Of a stretch of DNA of 64,000 nt, positions 40,201 through 48,457 are shown piece by piece. The notes beneath the pieces were generated by a model, which saw nothing but the letters and a program-made list of their open reading frames with translations, ran no database searches and was not told the origin of the DNA. The stretch is from Phycisphaeraceae bacterium. GTDB lineage: Bacteria > Planctomycetota > Phycisphaerae > Phycisphaerales > UBA1924. The stretch covers positions 62,001-126,000 of the forward strand of contig JACKHE010000006.1 in the NCBI GenBank assembly GCA_020639135.1, read 5' to 3'. How positions within the stretch are numbered: position 1 is the stretch's first letter; each line of letters starts with the position of its first letter. The position numbers and the translations under genes are program-made.

Positions 40201-41822
40201 TTTTTGATCTCCTCGTTGTCCGGGACGAGCACCAGAGCCGCCTGGAGCCGGGCGATGGCGCCCTCGGTGTCGCGGAGCCTGAGCTTGAGCTGCGCGGATT
40301 CGAGCAGGGGGACGGGGTTGGCCTCATCGAGCTGGATCCACTTGTCGTACATGTCCATCGCCGCGCCGAGGGTGCCCTGGGCCGTCAGCGCCTGCGAGAG
40401 CAGCCTGAGCACGCCGACGTTCTCCCCGTTGGTGAGCGTGTTGAGGCGCTGGAGGAGCGTGACCGCGTCCTGGTTGCGCCGCTCGAACATCGCGACCTGG
40501 CTGTTGATCATCAGCGACATGGAGTTGTCGGCGCCGAGATCGACGCTGAGCCGGTCGCCGAGCGCGTGGGCCTCGGCGAGCGCGGCGTCATGCTCCGCGC
40601 CGGCGGGTGTCGCCTCGTACTTGGTCAGCGCGTTGTTGGCCTGCTGGAAGCGGGCCTGGATGCGCATGTTCTTGAGCCGGATGCCGTCGAGGCTGATCGG
40701 GAGGTCGGGCGTGTCGATCACGCGCTGGAGCGTTTCCTTCGCCTCGTCGTAGCGGCCGGCGAGGATGAGCTGCGTGCCGCGGAAGAAGAGCGCATCGAAG
40801 TCATCGGGCCGGTCCTTGGTGACCCGGTCGAGGATCTGGAGGCCGATCTCCACGTAGTCATCGGGCCTGACGGTCCACAGCGCCCTGCCGTAGGAGAGCG
40901 TCCGCAGGAGCAGGTCGGAGTCGAGCCGGCTGGTGTCGCAGGTCAGGAAGGACTCGACCAGGGGCTCCTCGACGCCCCTGAGCTGCCGGCGGATCTTCTG
41001 TTGCCCGGCGACGGTCGTGTCGAGCCGGAGCCTGGATTCGATGTCAAAGTCGAGCTTGACCGCCAGGGCCCTGGGGTCATCCGGGAACTCGGCGACGATC
41101 CGGTCGATCGCGCCCTGGTACTTCTGCATCGCGGCGGTGACGGTGACCTGCCGGTTGGTGTTGAGCGCCTGGATCCACTCCTGCCGGTACAGCGACGCGA
41201 GCTGGATCAGCGACTCGATGTCGGTGGGGTCCGCGGTGAAGGCGGCCTCGAGGTCCTCGATCGCGAGGGTGCGCTCGTCGTCGGTGATGACGACCATCGG
41301 CATCATCGCCACGCGGGCAAAGCCCCGGTAGCGCCGGAGCTGCTCCGTCGCCGGGTCGGACTCGTCGAGCTTCTCCAGCGACGTGTTGCACATGTCGATG
41401 TAGTTCGTCCACGCCTCCGGGCTCCCGCCGCCGAGGCGGGTCTGCTGGTAGATCGCCTCGAACATGTCCCGCTGCGCCGCGGGGTCAGACGTCTGGAGTG
41501 CGGCCAGGCGCCGGAGAATCCCGACGTAGTTCTCGTTGTACTCCTGCGAGTACTCGAGGTCGGTCTCGGGGATCCTGTGGATCAGGGCGTCCTGCCACTT
41601 CTTGAGGTACGCGACGTTCGTCTGCTCCTTGTTCACCGCCTTGGAGTAGGACTTGGAGGCTTCCTTGTAGTCGCCCTCGGCCATGAACTTGTCGCCGGCC
41701 GCGACGTGATCGGACGGGGATTTCTTGAGCGTCACGTACGCGGCGCCCGCGACCAGCGCCGCGAGCAACATCAGCGACGAGGCGAGGATGACGACGAATT
41801 TCGTGTTCACGTTGCTGGCCAT
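37233..41822 (-). CDS. Very large TPR-repeat protein of the exosortase locus
   Basis: A 1529-residue protein with one N-terminal span (VVILASSLMLLAALVAGAAYV) and then TPR repeats almost to the end. Clear repeat units include AAGDKFMAEGDYKEASKSYSKA, AWRLYGQVLLQSGRIEDAVEALAKA and ALDTLGWIYYRLGRLGQAKQHI. Large TPR proteins of the PrsT type are typical partners in exopolysaccharide/exosortase loci, where they probably scaffold export across the periplasm. The ATG at 41822 follows an AAAGGA about 12 bases upstream. It sits 26 bases downstream of the exosortase stop, so the genes are co-transcribed. The number of repeats was not counted exactly. Confidence 0.88.
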   Translation of the reverse strand: MASNVNTKFVVILASSLMLLAALVAGAAYVTLKKSPSDHVAAGDKFMAEGDYKEASKSYSKAVNKEQTNVAYLKKWQDALIHRIPETDLEYSQEYNENYVGILRRLAALQTSDPAAQRDMFEAIYQQTRLGGGSPEAWTNYIDMCNTSLEKLDESDPATEQLRRYRGFARVAMMPMVVITDDERTLAIEDLEAAFTADPTDIESLIQLASLYRQEWIQALNTNRQVTVTAAMQKYQGAIDRIVAEFPDDPRALAVKLDFDIESRLRLDTTVAGQQKIRRQLRGVEEPLVESFLTCDTSRLDSDLLLRTLSYGRALWTVRPDDYVEIGLQILDRVTKDRPDDFDALFFRGTQLILAGRYDEAKETLQRVIDTPDLPISLDGIRLKNMRIQARFQQANNALTKYEATPAGAEHDAALAEAHALGDRLSVDLGADNSMSLMINSQVAMFERRNQDAVTLLQRLNTLTNGENVGVLRLLSQALTAQGTLGAAMDMYDKWIQLDEANPVPLLESAQLKLRLRDTEGAIARLQAALVLVPDNEEIKKQINTLQITSGTGDTSIEASDPIVAQLMRAEAMSKNGEGGIAEALALVEQVTAEHPDDTRPISMLVELRARTGDTAGALAAAKRGQELLPGNETFNRYVAMLSSGDRLQIAEQYIDSGAEAEPVKLIKKYALYKQAGNEARANELLAQAESQYPKNPSVLDTLFVNAMRDDDMPRAREIAATAAEVNADQADGLLYQARLNIKENTLNAALNNLQIAVEKAPYSPQAWRLYGQVLLQSGRIEDAVEALAKAHDYKPDDAEIAKTYATTLIQLQRYETALEVARSARRFTTSDNQLNDIWLALEAQTGEPEAAVEFRRYKHKTSPGDAENTRQLIALLTTLGKFDEANELIQQSLGSGQNDLGLTITQANWYAQQGQVDEGVRRLQAYIDSVPAGELNEDPFLSLGTFLINNGRADEGVAAYREGAKHQSPEMMIADRRIGDYFFSVGDYEKALQAYQQVTSAGADTNGIVAKRVIESLQRLNRWDEAEAELDTLAAGADEDLQTLLLRADIAYGRGDERTARELVNRAVEVAPNKPEPFIRRAQLDFDNPERLSFVLSDLDQAIRLAPNAIQQRRMRADALLRNKRSAEAIAELRRGIEAIPDSSELRRMLIQELWQSGRHDEAHAEARNAIDANPKNPDWLMVAGDIAARDEQMKDHWERSVYYYTQAYEIRKNLDLALRLANSYLYTTPPDPDEAIAVLKALGSGFDDDSQILILRARATQLKGDHKDAVALAERSIAAAKSVAELRHWFLHMEAVFPDQKEMIAFVDRMKSSDRLMPAYLVHAAAFQAYNLDRHKEIIKGLRDSEEAVKQFAIEDGNVVTLVALYRVLGQLEYGQQMWEQAADSYAKGARLVPDDMEFNNNLAYTLARHLGKLEEAVAPAERAVFLSPANSPALDTLGWIYYRLGRLGQAKQHITRAIQNAQLPVEKGGANLHMAMVLLAEGDRPEARKYAELANDIIKSDAFAARELQQDFNQLMSDLQHAENVN

Positions 41823-41848
41823 GGCTGCTTACCGTCCTTTGCCGCGGA

Positions 41849-43795
41849 TCATCCGCGGTCTGTGTTCTGCGCGACGCGGCCCGGGCGCCCGACCCCGGGC
41901 GCCGACACCGCTTTGTCGATCTGGTTGCCGGCGCCCGGCGCCGTCGTGGGGGTGGGGTATCGCCCCGAGCGCACGTCCACCCAGTCGGGCAGGCGGAGCA
42001 TGATCTCGGGGAACATTTCCGTGAGCATCGAGCCGGCGATGTCGGCGAGCTCCGGCGCCGACTCGACGGTCGCGCTGGAGAACTGCACCTTGGCGTAGTA
42101 CGAGTAGGTGTCCCGGAGGTCGAAGGCGAGCAGGCGCACGCCCTCGGCGTTGGGGACCGTCCCGCCGTTGGCGATGAAGAAATACCCGGCGAACATGCGC
42201 TGCCCGTCGGGGGAGCCGTACTCGGTGATCCGGATCTTGAGCTTGTCGAGGTCGCGCGGGAGGTGGACGCGCTGGTTGGGCCTCGAGGAGTCCGGGGAGG
42301 TCTGCGCGAGCATCACGCGGCCGTGCATCTCGGGGTCGAGGTCCGAATCGTTGACGAAGGCGGAGGTGTCGATGGGGACGTCGAGCACCCAGGGGCCGCC
42401 CGTGATGGACATGCCGCCGCCGACGAAGCAGCGCTCGGGCACGTGCGGGACGGTGTCCACGCTCCCGGTGTAGTAGGCGCAGTGGAGCTCGACGATGTTG
42501 CGTTTGACGCCCTCGGCGGTGTCGGTGTTGACGTAGTGACGCGAGAGGTAGTTGGACGTGCCCAGCGTCTCGAGGACTTCCTTCGAGAGCGGGGGCTGCT
42601 CCTGCCCGTAGCGGCTCCAGTGCGGGAATTCGATGGGCATGCTGTGGAAGCGAAGGCCGGTCGCCGGCTCGATCGGGAGCTTGCGGAGCTGGAGCCCCAG
42701 CGCGTTGATGATCGTGCCCAGCGCCAGCGCGCTGGTCAGCAGCATCGTGATGCCCACGATGTAGGCGGGGGCGAGTTTTCTCGGGACGATCACGGGGAAC
42801 GCGCGGCGCCCGGAGGCTGCGGCGGGCTGCTTAGGCTTGTCGGGGCCGGGTCTGGGCTCGGCGACGATCTTGTTCAGCGCCCACGTGATGCCCATGAACA
42901 GCAGGAACCCCGGGATCAGCCAGAGCACGCCGATGAACATGTGCGCATCGCCCACGGCAAGGTCCTGGTTGTAGAGGCTCGCGACGCCGAGGGTGGTCAC
43001 GCGCAGGACGTTGGTCAGCACGGCGACCGGGGCGGCGAGGATCACCAGCGCGACGCGCTGCCACCAGTGCCGGCACGAGACGATCGCCACGGCGACGCCC
43101 AGCGCGAAGAACCCCACGAGCATGCGCATGCCCGAGCAGGCTTCGGCGACGTTGAGCGGGAGCTCCGCGCCGTCGGAGGCGCGGAAGATGGTCAGGGTAT
43201 TGCCGGCGATCTCGGTGGACTCGGCGCCGAAGAGGGGGCCGATGATGTTCAGCAGGATGTACGAGCCCTGGGAGGCCATCATCTGCAGCTGATAGGTGAC
43301 CTTGAGCATGATCATCTCCGCGATGGTCACGCCGAAGAGCAGGTAGCCGATGGGGACGAAGAGCGCCTGCATCATCCGGGGCCCGAGCAGGAGCAGGGTG
43401 AGCCCGAAGATGGTCAGCACCAGCGAGAACCCCTGGAGCATGTGGTTGGGGATGCCGGCGATGAAGAAGAAGTAGCAGACGACGCCCAGGAGCAGGGGCG
43501 CGAGCCCGGGCCAGAACGCGGTCGGCCTGAGCCGTGCGATCGCCTCGCGCCGGGTCCAGACGATGTACCCGGAGATGAGCGGAACGATGTAGGCGTGCGA
43601 CCAGTCGGCGCTGGAGGCGCTGTGGGCGTTCTGGGTGAGGAACCAGCGGAAGTAGAGCGCGACCAGCGACGCCGTGGCCAGCAGCGCCATGCCGATGACC
43701 AGCGGCGAGCGCCACCCCTTGCCGGCGCGCTCGTCAGGCGCCGCGCCGGCGAGGGCCGGGCCCGGTTTCGTCGGCATGGATTGGACGCTGCTCAT
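41849..43795 (-). CDS. Exosortase fused to an EpsI domain
   Basis: Residues 30-310 of this 648-residue protein form the polytopic exosortase transpeptidase that cleaves PEP-CTERM tails. The catalytic triad is visible as Cys220 in AEACSGMR, Arg265 in TNVLRV and His285 in GDAHMFIG. After a loop and one more span near 340-365, residues about 375-600 make an EpsI (DUF3485) domain with AYYTGSVDTVPHVPERCFVGGG, a domain often fused to or encoded beside exosortases. The C-terminal 50 residues look disordered. Starts at 43777 and 43855 are also possible. It lies between the Wza-like and TPR genes. Confidence 0.9.
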   Translation of the reverse strand: MSSVQSMPTKPGPALAGAAPDERAGKGWRSPLVIGMALLATASLVALYFRWFLTQNAHSASSADWSHAYIVPLISGYIVWTRREAIARLRPTAFWPGLAPLLLGVVCYFFFIAGIPNHMLQGFSLVLTIFGLTLLLLGPRMMQALFVPIGYLLFGVTIAEMIMLKVTYQLQMMASQGSYILLNIIGPLFGAESTEIAGNTLTIFRASDGAELPLNVAEACSGMRMLVGFFALGVAVAIVSCRHWWQRVALVILAAPVAVLTNVLRVTTLGVASLYNQDLAVGDAHMFIGVLWLIPGFLLFMGITWALNKIVAEPRPGPDKPKQPAAASGRRAFPVIVPRKLAPAYIVGITMLLTSALALGTIINALGLQLRKLPIEPATGLRFHSMPIEFPHWSRYGQEQPPLSKEVLETLGTSNYLSRHYVNTDTAEGVKRNIVELHCAYYTGSVDTVPHVPERCFVGGGMSITGGPWVLDVPIDTSAFVNDSDLDPEMHGRVMLAQTSPDSSRPNQRVHLPRDLDKLKIRITEYGSPDGQRMFAGYFFIANGGTVPNAEGVRLLAFDLRDTYSYYAKVQFSSATVESAPELADIAGSMLTEMFPEIMLRLPDWVDVRSGRYPTPTTAPGAGNQIDKAVSAPGVGRPGRVAQNTDRG

Positions 43796-44024
43796 CCGGC
43801 GATCAACCCCACCTCGCCCCAAAGTCACGGGGACACCAACCGTCGGGGCGGACACACGCGGCCCCGGATCACGACACCGCCGTCGCTTTGCACCGATGGC
43901 GCAGCGACGGCCGTGTTCCTACGTCTCCCCGCCAGCGGGAGTTCGGCGTCCTGCCCTGTGTTGTTGAGCCCATTCCGTCAGACTCGGATTCCCTGCGCTC
44001 CAGACCGCAAAGGCGGCTCAGACG
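43796..44024 (-). other. Intergenic region with a hairpin
   Basis: The 229-base gap between the export lipoprotein and exosortase genes contains one inverted repeat, GCCGTCGCT at 43879-43887 with AGCGACGGC at 43903-43911. It has no T-tract. It may attenuate or stabilise the operon mRNA, or do nothing. Confidence 0.4.
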
Positions 44025-45692
44025 TCAGTTCTGCCTTGAGAACGGCGGGGCGCCGAAGACGTCGTTGCCGAAGTTGCGGTCCAGGAGGAACCCGAAACCA
44101 TAGGTCGCCCGGAAGCCGTTGCGGACCACGGCCAGGGGCCTGGCCCAGAACGTGGTGCCGACGTTGATGACGTCGTCCGGCTTCAGGAAGATGTCGGGCT
44201 GCGTGCCAGCGTGGATCGCGGCGAGATTGAGCCTGATCGTGGCCTGCCGGTCCTCGCCAACCATGCGGGTCAGATCAACCCGGCTGGGGATGGCGATGGC
44301 GCTGAGCCCGCCGGACGCGATGATGGCCTTCGTGAGCGTTAAGCGACCGAAAATAGGCAGGTTATACGTCCCGGGTCGGGTGATGCCAGGGCCGCCGAGA
44401 TAGACCAGTCCCTGCTCGGGGCCGGGCACGCGGATGATGTCGCCGGGTCGAATGACGATGTTGTATTTCGCGACACCCTGCAGCAACGGATCGACTGGGA
44501 TTTTGATAATCCTCTGTGTTACAAGATCTTCCGTGGCTTCGCCGGCAGCGGCAAGCGGGTCGGCGCCCTCCGGGAGGCTGTCCTGTGAGGCGACCGAGCG
44601 GCGCGTGATCCGCACCCACTCGCCGTTGAGGAACATCCAGCCGCCGGTGTCCTGATCGGCGTTGAGGTCGAGACCGGGCACCGTAGTGGTGGGTTTATCA
44701 TCGATATCGACGAGGTCGATCGGTGGATCGTCGCTCTCGAGCTGGGCCCAGACGTTGTTGACGGCGGCCGGAGCGGGGGCGGAATCGCCTCCGAAGGCGC
44801 CTGGGGCGACGAGGCCGTCGTCGGTGAGATCGAGCATCCCGAACGCGCCGTTGGAGGGCTCGTCGGATTCCGTCTCGGGCTCGGTGAGCTGATCGATGAG
44901 GTCGATGAGGTTGGGCGCCGTCTCGCCGGGCTGGTTCTGGTTGGGCGTTTCCGGCGGTCTGATGTGCTCGAGGGTCTCGGAACCGGCGCCGCCGCGGACT
45001 TTCTGAGAGAGGGGCACCTGCCGGATCACATAGACGTAGCGGATGGCGGGGCTGAGGCCGCCGGCTTCGGTGACGGCTTCGAGCAGGCGGTAATCGGAGG
45101 TCGGGACGAGATACCGCCCGACTCGTGGGACCTGCCCGAAGACGCTGAAGGTGGACTGCCGCTGCCCGGTGACGATGACGGTCACGAGGGCATTCTCGAC
45201 GAGTTGCGCCTCGCGGAGGGCGTCGGCGATGGCTTCCTGCGCCTGGTTCGGGGTCAGTCCGATGACCTGGACCTTGCCGACCTGGGGGATCTCGATCATC
45301 CCGTTGCCGCTGACCTGACGCTCGTAGGAGCTCGGGACGCCCGGGGCGATGATGTCCCAGATCTCGAGCCCGAGCGAATCACCGGCGCCGATCACGTAAT
45401 CGCTGACCTCGGGGATGAGGTCATCGGCCGAGACTTCGGTGGTTTCGATGAACTCGCCGGTGTCGCGTTCGATGACATCGATGCGGTCGAGGATGGGCAC
45501 GACCGTCGGGGTGTGTTCCCACCGACCGACGACGCTGGGGTCGAACCAGGAATCCACCGAGCAGCCGGTCATGGCGCCGGCGATGGATCCGGCGAGCAGC
45601 GCATAGGCCCCGGCGCGGGTCAGGCTCCGGCGATATCCGGGGTTTCGATCCCCGGTCGCCCGATCCTGCGATGTCAAGCCGATTCTCCTCAC
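44025..45692 (-). CDS. Polysaccharide export lipoprotein (Wza/OtnA-like)
   Basis: This 555-residue outer membrane lipoprotein would form the polysaccharide export channel. The signal ends in a lipobox with Cys44 (AGAMTGC). It then has the PES domain, with DYVIGAGDSLGLEIWDI and VSGNGMIEIPQVGKVQVIGLTPNQAQEAI, and SLBB-type ladders (FSVFGQVPRVGRYLVPTSDYRLLEAVTEAGG; YLGGPGITRPGTYNLP). The insertion at about 220-360 is long, acidic and probably disordered. The start is a GTG at 45692, placed there because AGGAG stands six bases upstream; an in-frame ATG at 45836 would add 48 residues that bear no signal features. It is the first gene of the locus. Confidence 0.87.
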   Translation of the reverse strand: MRRIGLTSQDRATGDRNPGYRRSLTRAGAYALLAGSIAGAMTGCSVDSWFDPSVVGRWEHTPTVVPILDRIDVIERDTGEFIETTEVSADDLIPEVSDYVIGAGDSLGLEIWDIIAPGVPSSYERQVSGNGMIEIPQVGKVQVIGLTPNQAQEAIADALREAQLVENALVTVIVTGQRQSTFSVFGQVPRVGRYLVPTSDYRLLEAVTEAGGLSPAIRYVYVIRQVPLSQKVRGGAGSETLEHIRPPETPNQNQPGETAPNLIDLIDQLTEPETESDEPSNGAFGMLDLTDDGLVAPGAFGGDSAPAPAAVNNVWAQLESDDPPIDLVDIDDKPTTTVPGLDLNADQDTGGWMFLNGEWVRITRRSVASQDSLPEGADPLAAAGEATEDLVTQRIIKIPVDPLLQGVAKYNIVIRPGDIIRVPGPEQGLVYLGGPGITRPGTYNLPIFGRLTLTKAIIASGGLSAIAIPSRVDLTRMVGEDRQATIRLNLAAIHAGTQPDIFLKPDDVINVGTTFWARPLAVVRNGFRATYGFGFLLDRNFGNDVFGAPPFSRQN

Positions 45693-46217
45693 GCATCGCT
45701 CCTTTGAACCAACCGCCAACCGGCCCTGCGCCCCGCGCCTTGCGAAGCGATGCGACAGAGCGTTCCCCGTGCGCAATGCATCACGAACGGATCTCCGGCG
45801 CGTGGGTCCTACGAGCGCTTGCGACGGCGGGTTCACGAAGGAACACGCCCATCATTCGGCGATCGCACGACTTCCATCGACCGTTGCGGGATCGGCGTTG
45901 ACCGGGCATTGGCAACTTTCAGCAGCCCTGCACATCACAACAACGGACGTTCGATGGCCCGATCCGGGTCCTGTCCGCCGGCGTTCGCTCCGCGATCGCC
46001 ACTCGACGTGCGCCCTCCGGACGCCACCACACCCACCTCGGCATTCGCCCGGCAGGGGTGGTCCTTGGAATCAATCGGTCAATCAACCGGAACTTCGCCG
46101 GTTTTGCCGCCGGGCCCCGCAGGCGACGATCGCTGCCCACCGGGTTCGGGTGGGACTCGTGCCGGCCCGCCCGCGGACCGATATCCGGGGTCGCCAGGCA
46201 TACACTCACCGATCGCG
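45693..46217. other. Divergent gap between the export lipoprotein gene and lipA
   Basis: About 525 bases without a supported gene; reading frames here give arginine/proline-rich products typical of noncoding GC-rich DNA. The only recognisable sites are the ribosome site of the lipoprotein gene (45699-45703, minus strand) and TACACT at 46201-46206 before lipA. Confidence 0.5.
46201..46206 (+). promoter_or_regulatory. Candidate -10 of the lipA promoter
   Basis: TACACT ends eleven bases before the lipA ATG at 46218, with no ribosome site between them. The leader would be only a few bases long. Confidence 0.45.
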
Positions 46218-47324
46218 ATGACCTCCCAGCCCACCCAACCGATCCAGCCCGCAAAGCCGGAAATCGACCACCGTCACCAGCGGGCGGTCGGCTCCGCCGC
46301 GACGATGCGGCACCCCCGCCCCCTGGGCGGGGATCCGGTGCGGGGGCTCGATGCGCCGCTGCTGAGCCTGAGCGATCAGATCCTCAACAACGCGCAGGGC
46401 GCCCGGAGCGTCGCCCCGATCAAGCGAAAGCCGGCGTGGATGCGGGCCAAGCTGCCCGGGGGGCCCGAGTTCAACCGTCTCCGCGGCGTCCTCCAGGAGC
46501 ACGGCCTCCACACCGTCTGCGAGGAGGCCGGCTGCCCCAACATGGGCGAGTGCTGGGCCCGAGGCGTCGCGACGATCATGATCCTCGGCGACACCTGCAC
46601 GCGCTCGTGCGGCTTCTGCAACGTCAAGACCGGCAAGCCCCCGGTCACCGATCACGACGAGCCGCGGCGCGTCGCGGAGTCCATGCGGCTCATGGTCGAG
46701 CGCGCGGGGCTGCGGCACATTGTCATCACCTCGGTCGATCGCGATGACCTGCCCGACGGCGGGGCGTCGATCTGGGCGGAGACCGTCGAGCGCACGCGCG
46801 CGGCCTGCCCCGAGCTGTCCATCGAGATCCTCGTCCCCGACTTCCAGGGTGATGACGCCGCCATCGACACGGTCATCGCGTGCCGGCCCGACATCCTGAA
46901 CCACAACCTCGAGACGGTCCGGCGGATGTACCCGGCGGTGCGCCCGCAGGCGAAGTTCGACCAGAGCCTGCACGTGCTGCGGCGCTGCCGGGACGCGGGA
47001 CTCGTGACGAAGACGGGGATCATGGTCGGCATCGGCGAGCGCGACGACGAGGTGCTGGAGCTGCTCGACGATGTGCGCGAGTCGGCGCAGACGGAGATCC
47101 TGACGATCGGCCAGTACCTGCAGCCGACGCCGAACCACCTGCCGATCGACCGGTTCGTCGAGCCGCGGGTCTTCGAGCAGTACAGGGAACAGGGCCTGGC
47201 GCGGGGATTCGCCGTGGTGGAGTCGGGGCCGATGGTGCGATCGAGCTACCACGCGGACACCCAGGCGGCGGGGCTGGTGGAGCGGGTGCGGGCGGCGCGG
47301 GGCGTACAATCCCCGCAGCCCTGA
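46218..47324 (+). CDS. lipA: Lipoyl synthase
   Basis: LipA is a radical SAM enzyme that inserts two sulfur atoms into octanoylated lipoyl domains. The 368-residue protein has the auxiliary cluster motif CEEAGCPNMGEC and the radical SAM motif CTRSCGFCNV. Further LipA signatures are VITSVDRDDLPDGGA, NHNLETVRRMYP, TKTGIMVGIGE and LTIGQYLQPTPNHLP. The N-terminal extension of about 85 residues is longer than in most LipA proteins and looks unstructured. The partner lipB is not in this window. Confidence 0.96.
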   Translation: MTSQPTQPIQPAKPEIDHRHQRAVGSAATMRHPRPLGGDPVRGLDAPLLSLSDQILNNAQGARSVAPIKRKPAWMRAKLPGGPEFNRLRGVLQEHGLHTVCEEAGCPNMGECWARGVATIMILGDTCTRSCGFCNVKTGKPPVTDHDEPRRVAESMRLMVERAGLRHIVITSVDRDDLPDGGASIWAETVERTRAACPELSIEILVPDFQGDDAAIDTVIACRPDILNHNLETVRRMYPAVRPQAKFDQSLHVLRRCRDAGLVTKTGIMVGIGERDDEVLELLDDVRESAQTEILTIGQYLQPTPNHLPIDRFVEPRVFEQYREQGLARGFAVVESGPMVRSSYHADTQAAGLVERVRAARGVQSPQP

Positions 47325-47351
47325 CGCCCTGCCTGCCAGGAGGTTCACAAG

Positions 47352-47990
47352 ATGCGCCTGCGATACCTCTTCACGTTGCTGCTCGCGCTGCCGGTGATTT
47401 GCGGGTGCAGCGCCCGATCACTGAACCCGGTAGTCGCCGCCGGCGAAGCCGACGCCATCGGCGAGCTGGTCGGCGTCTGGGGTGAGGCCGACGAGAACGA
47501 GTGGCCGCCGGCGGAGCAGGAGCCCGAAATCGTTGACTCGACGCGGATCGAGATCACACCGGCGGATTCGCGTGGGGTCCACACGGTGATCATCACCGAT
47601 CCCGACGAAGCGCACGCCGGGCGCGAGGGCGAGTTCCGGTTCGAGTTGTCGCTGATGCGCGAGGACGACGCCATCGTCGGGCACCTCGCCATGCACCGGG
47701 AATCCGAAGCGGACATCCCGGAATCACTCAAGGAGTTCCTCGTTCGGGTGTACACGCCGGTCGTCGTGGAGATCTCCGCGGACCGGCGATGGATGGCGGC
47801 GACCTTCATCGATTCGCAGGAAATGAAACTGAGTTTCGAGTCCGGCCAGGCGCCGATTGGATGCGTGCGCGCGGGCGACTCGGCGCTGATCAGCGCGGCG
47901 CCGGCGACTATCCGGGAGTTCCTCCGCACGATGCCGGAGCGGTTCCGAGAGGGGCCGCTGGTCTTCCGACGTCTGGACGGACACCCGTGA
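47352..47990 (+). CDS. Hypothetical lipoprotein
   Basis: A 212-residue exported protein with a short signal ending in a lipobox-like ICGC, so that Cys19 would carry the lipid. No domain is recognised. The mature part is acidic early (GEADENEWPPAEQEPE) and later alternates beta-like segments (REGEFRFELSLMREDDAIVGHLAM, TPVVVEISADRRWMAATFI). AGGAGG lies nine bases before the ATG at 47352 and TACAAT is at 47305-47310. Its stop overlaps the next start (GTGA). Confidence 0.75.
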   Translation: MRLRYLFTLLLALPVICGCSARSLNPVVAAGEADAIGELVGVWGEADENEWPPAEQEPEIVDSTRIEITPADSRGVHTVIITDPDEAHAGREGEFRFELSLMREDDAIVGHLAMHRESEADIPESLKEFLVRVYTPVVVEISADRRWMAATFIDSQEMKLSFESGQAPIGCVRAGDSALISAAPATIREFLRTMPERFREGPLVFRRLDGHP

Positions 47991-48427
47991 CGCACGTCAA
48001 CCCTTTGCACAAACTGGGCGACGACAAGTTCCTCCGCGCCTTCGAGGCCGGCGAGATCGCGCTGCGGGACTGGGACCACCGGGGCCACGTGCGGTACGCG
48101 TGGATCACGCTGGAGGTCGAGCCGCGGTTCGATCGCGCGATGGACCGCGTCCGCGCGGGGCTCAAGGCGCACCTGGACACGGCGATCGCGGCGGGGGAGA
48201 CACCCGAGTTCGGCTACCACGAGACGATCACGCGATTCTGGATGTCGATCGTGGCGCGCGCTAGGGACGGCGAGGGCGCGCACGAGGATTCCTGCGCGTT
48301 CTGCGCGGCCCACCCGGAGCTGCTCGACAAGGCGCTGCTGGGCCGGCACTACTCCAAGGCGTTGCTGCTGGATCCGCGGTCCCGCCGGTTGTACGTCGAG
48401 CCGGACCTGGCGCCGCTGGGTGTGTGA
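47987..48427 (+). CDS. Small conserved-looking hypothetical protein, histidine-rich motif
   Basis: A 146-residue soluble protein starting at a GTG that overlaps the previous stop (GTGA). It has FEAGEIALRDWDHRGHVRYAWITLE, then FGYHETITRFWMSIVARA and HEDSCAFCAAHPELLDK. The spaced histidines (HRGH, YHETIT) resemble a small unnamed bacterial family that I recall only as hypothetical; a metal site is possible. The translational coupling hints at a common role with the lipoprotein. Confidence 0.72.
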   Translation: MTHVNPLHKLGDDKFLRAFEAGEIALRDWDHRGHVRYAWITLEVEPRFDRAMDRVRAGLKAHLDTAIAAGETPEFGYHETITRFWMSIVARARDGEGAHEDSCAFCAAHPELLDKALLGRHYSKALLLDPRSRRLYVEPDLAPLGV

Positions 48428-48444
48428 GGCCGACCGGCGCCCGG

Positions 48445-48450
48445 TATCGT
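48445..48450 (+). promoter_or_regulatory. -10 hexamer of a probable leaderless promoter
   Basis: TATCGT ends seven bases before the ATG at 48458 and no ribosome binding site is present. Confidence 0.45.
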
Positions 48451-48457
48451 ATCGGGC

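Noticed and set aside
37251..42098. 1615-residue plus-strand open frame
   Set aside because: It is antisense to the TPR gene, made of Leu/Gly/Arg/Asp-rich low-complexity sequence; the minus-strand frame has clear TPR repeats.
45750..46217. Longer N-terminal start for lipA
   Set aside because: The upstream extension is Pro/Arg-rich and starts before the -10 hexamer; LipA similarity begins well after 46218.
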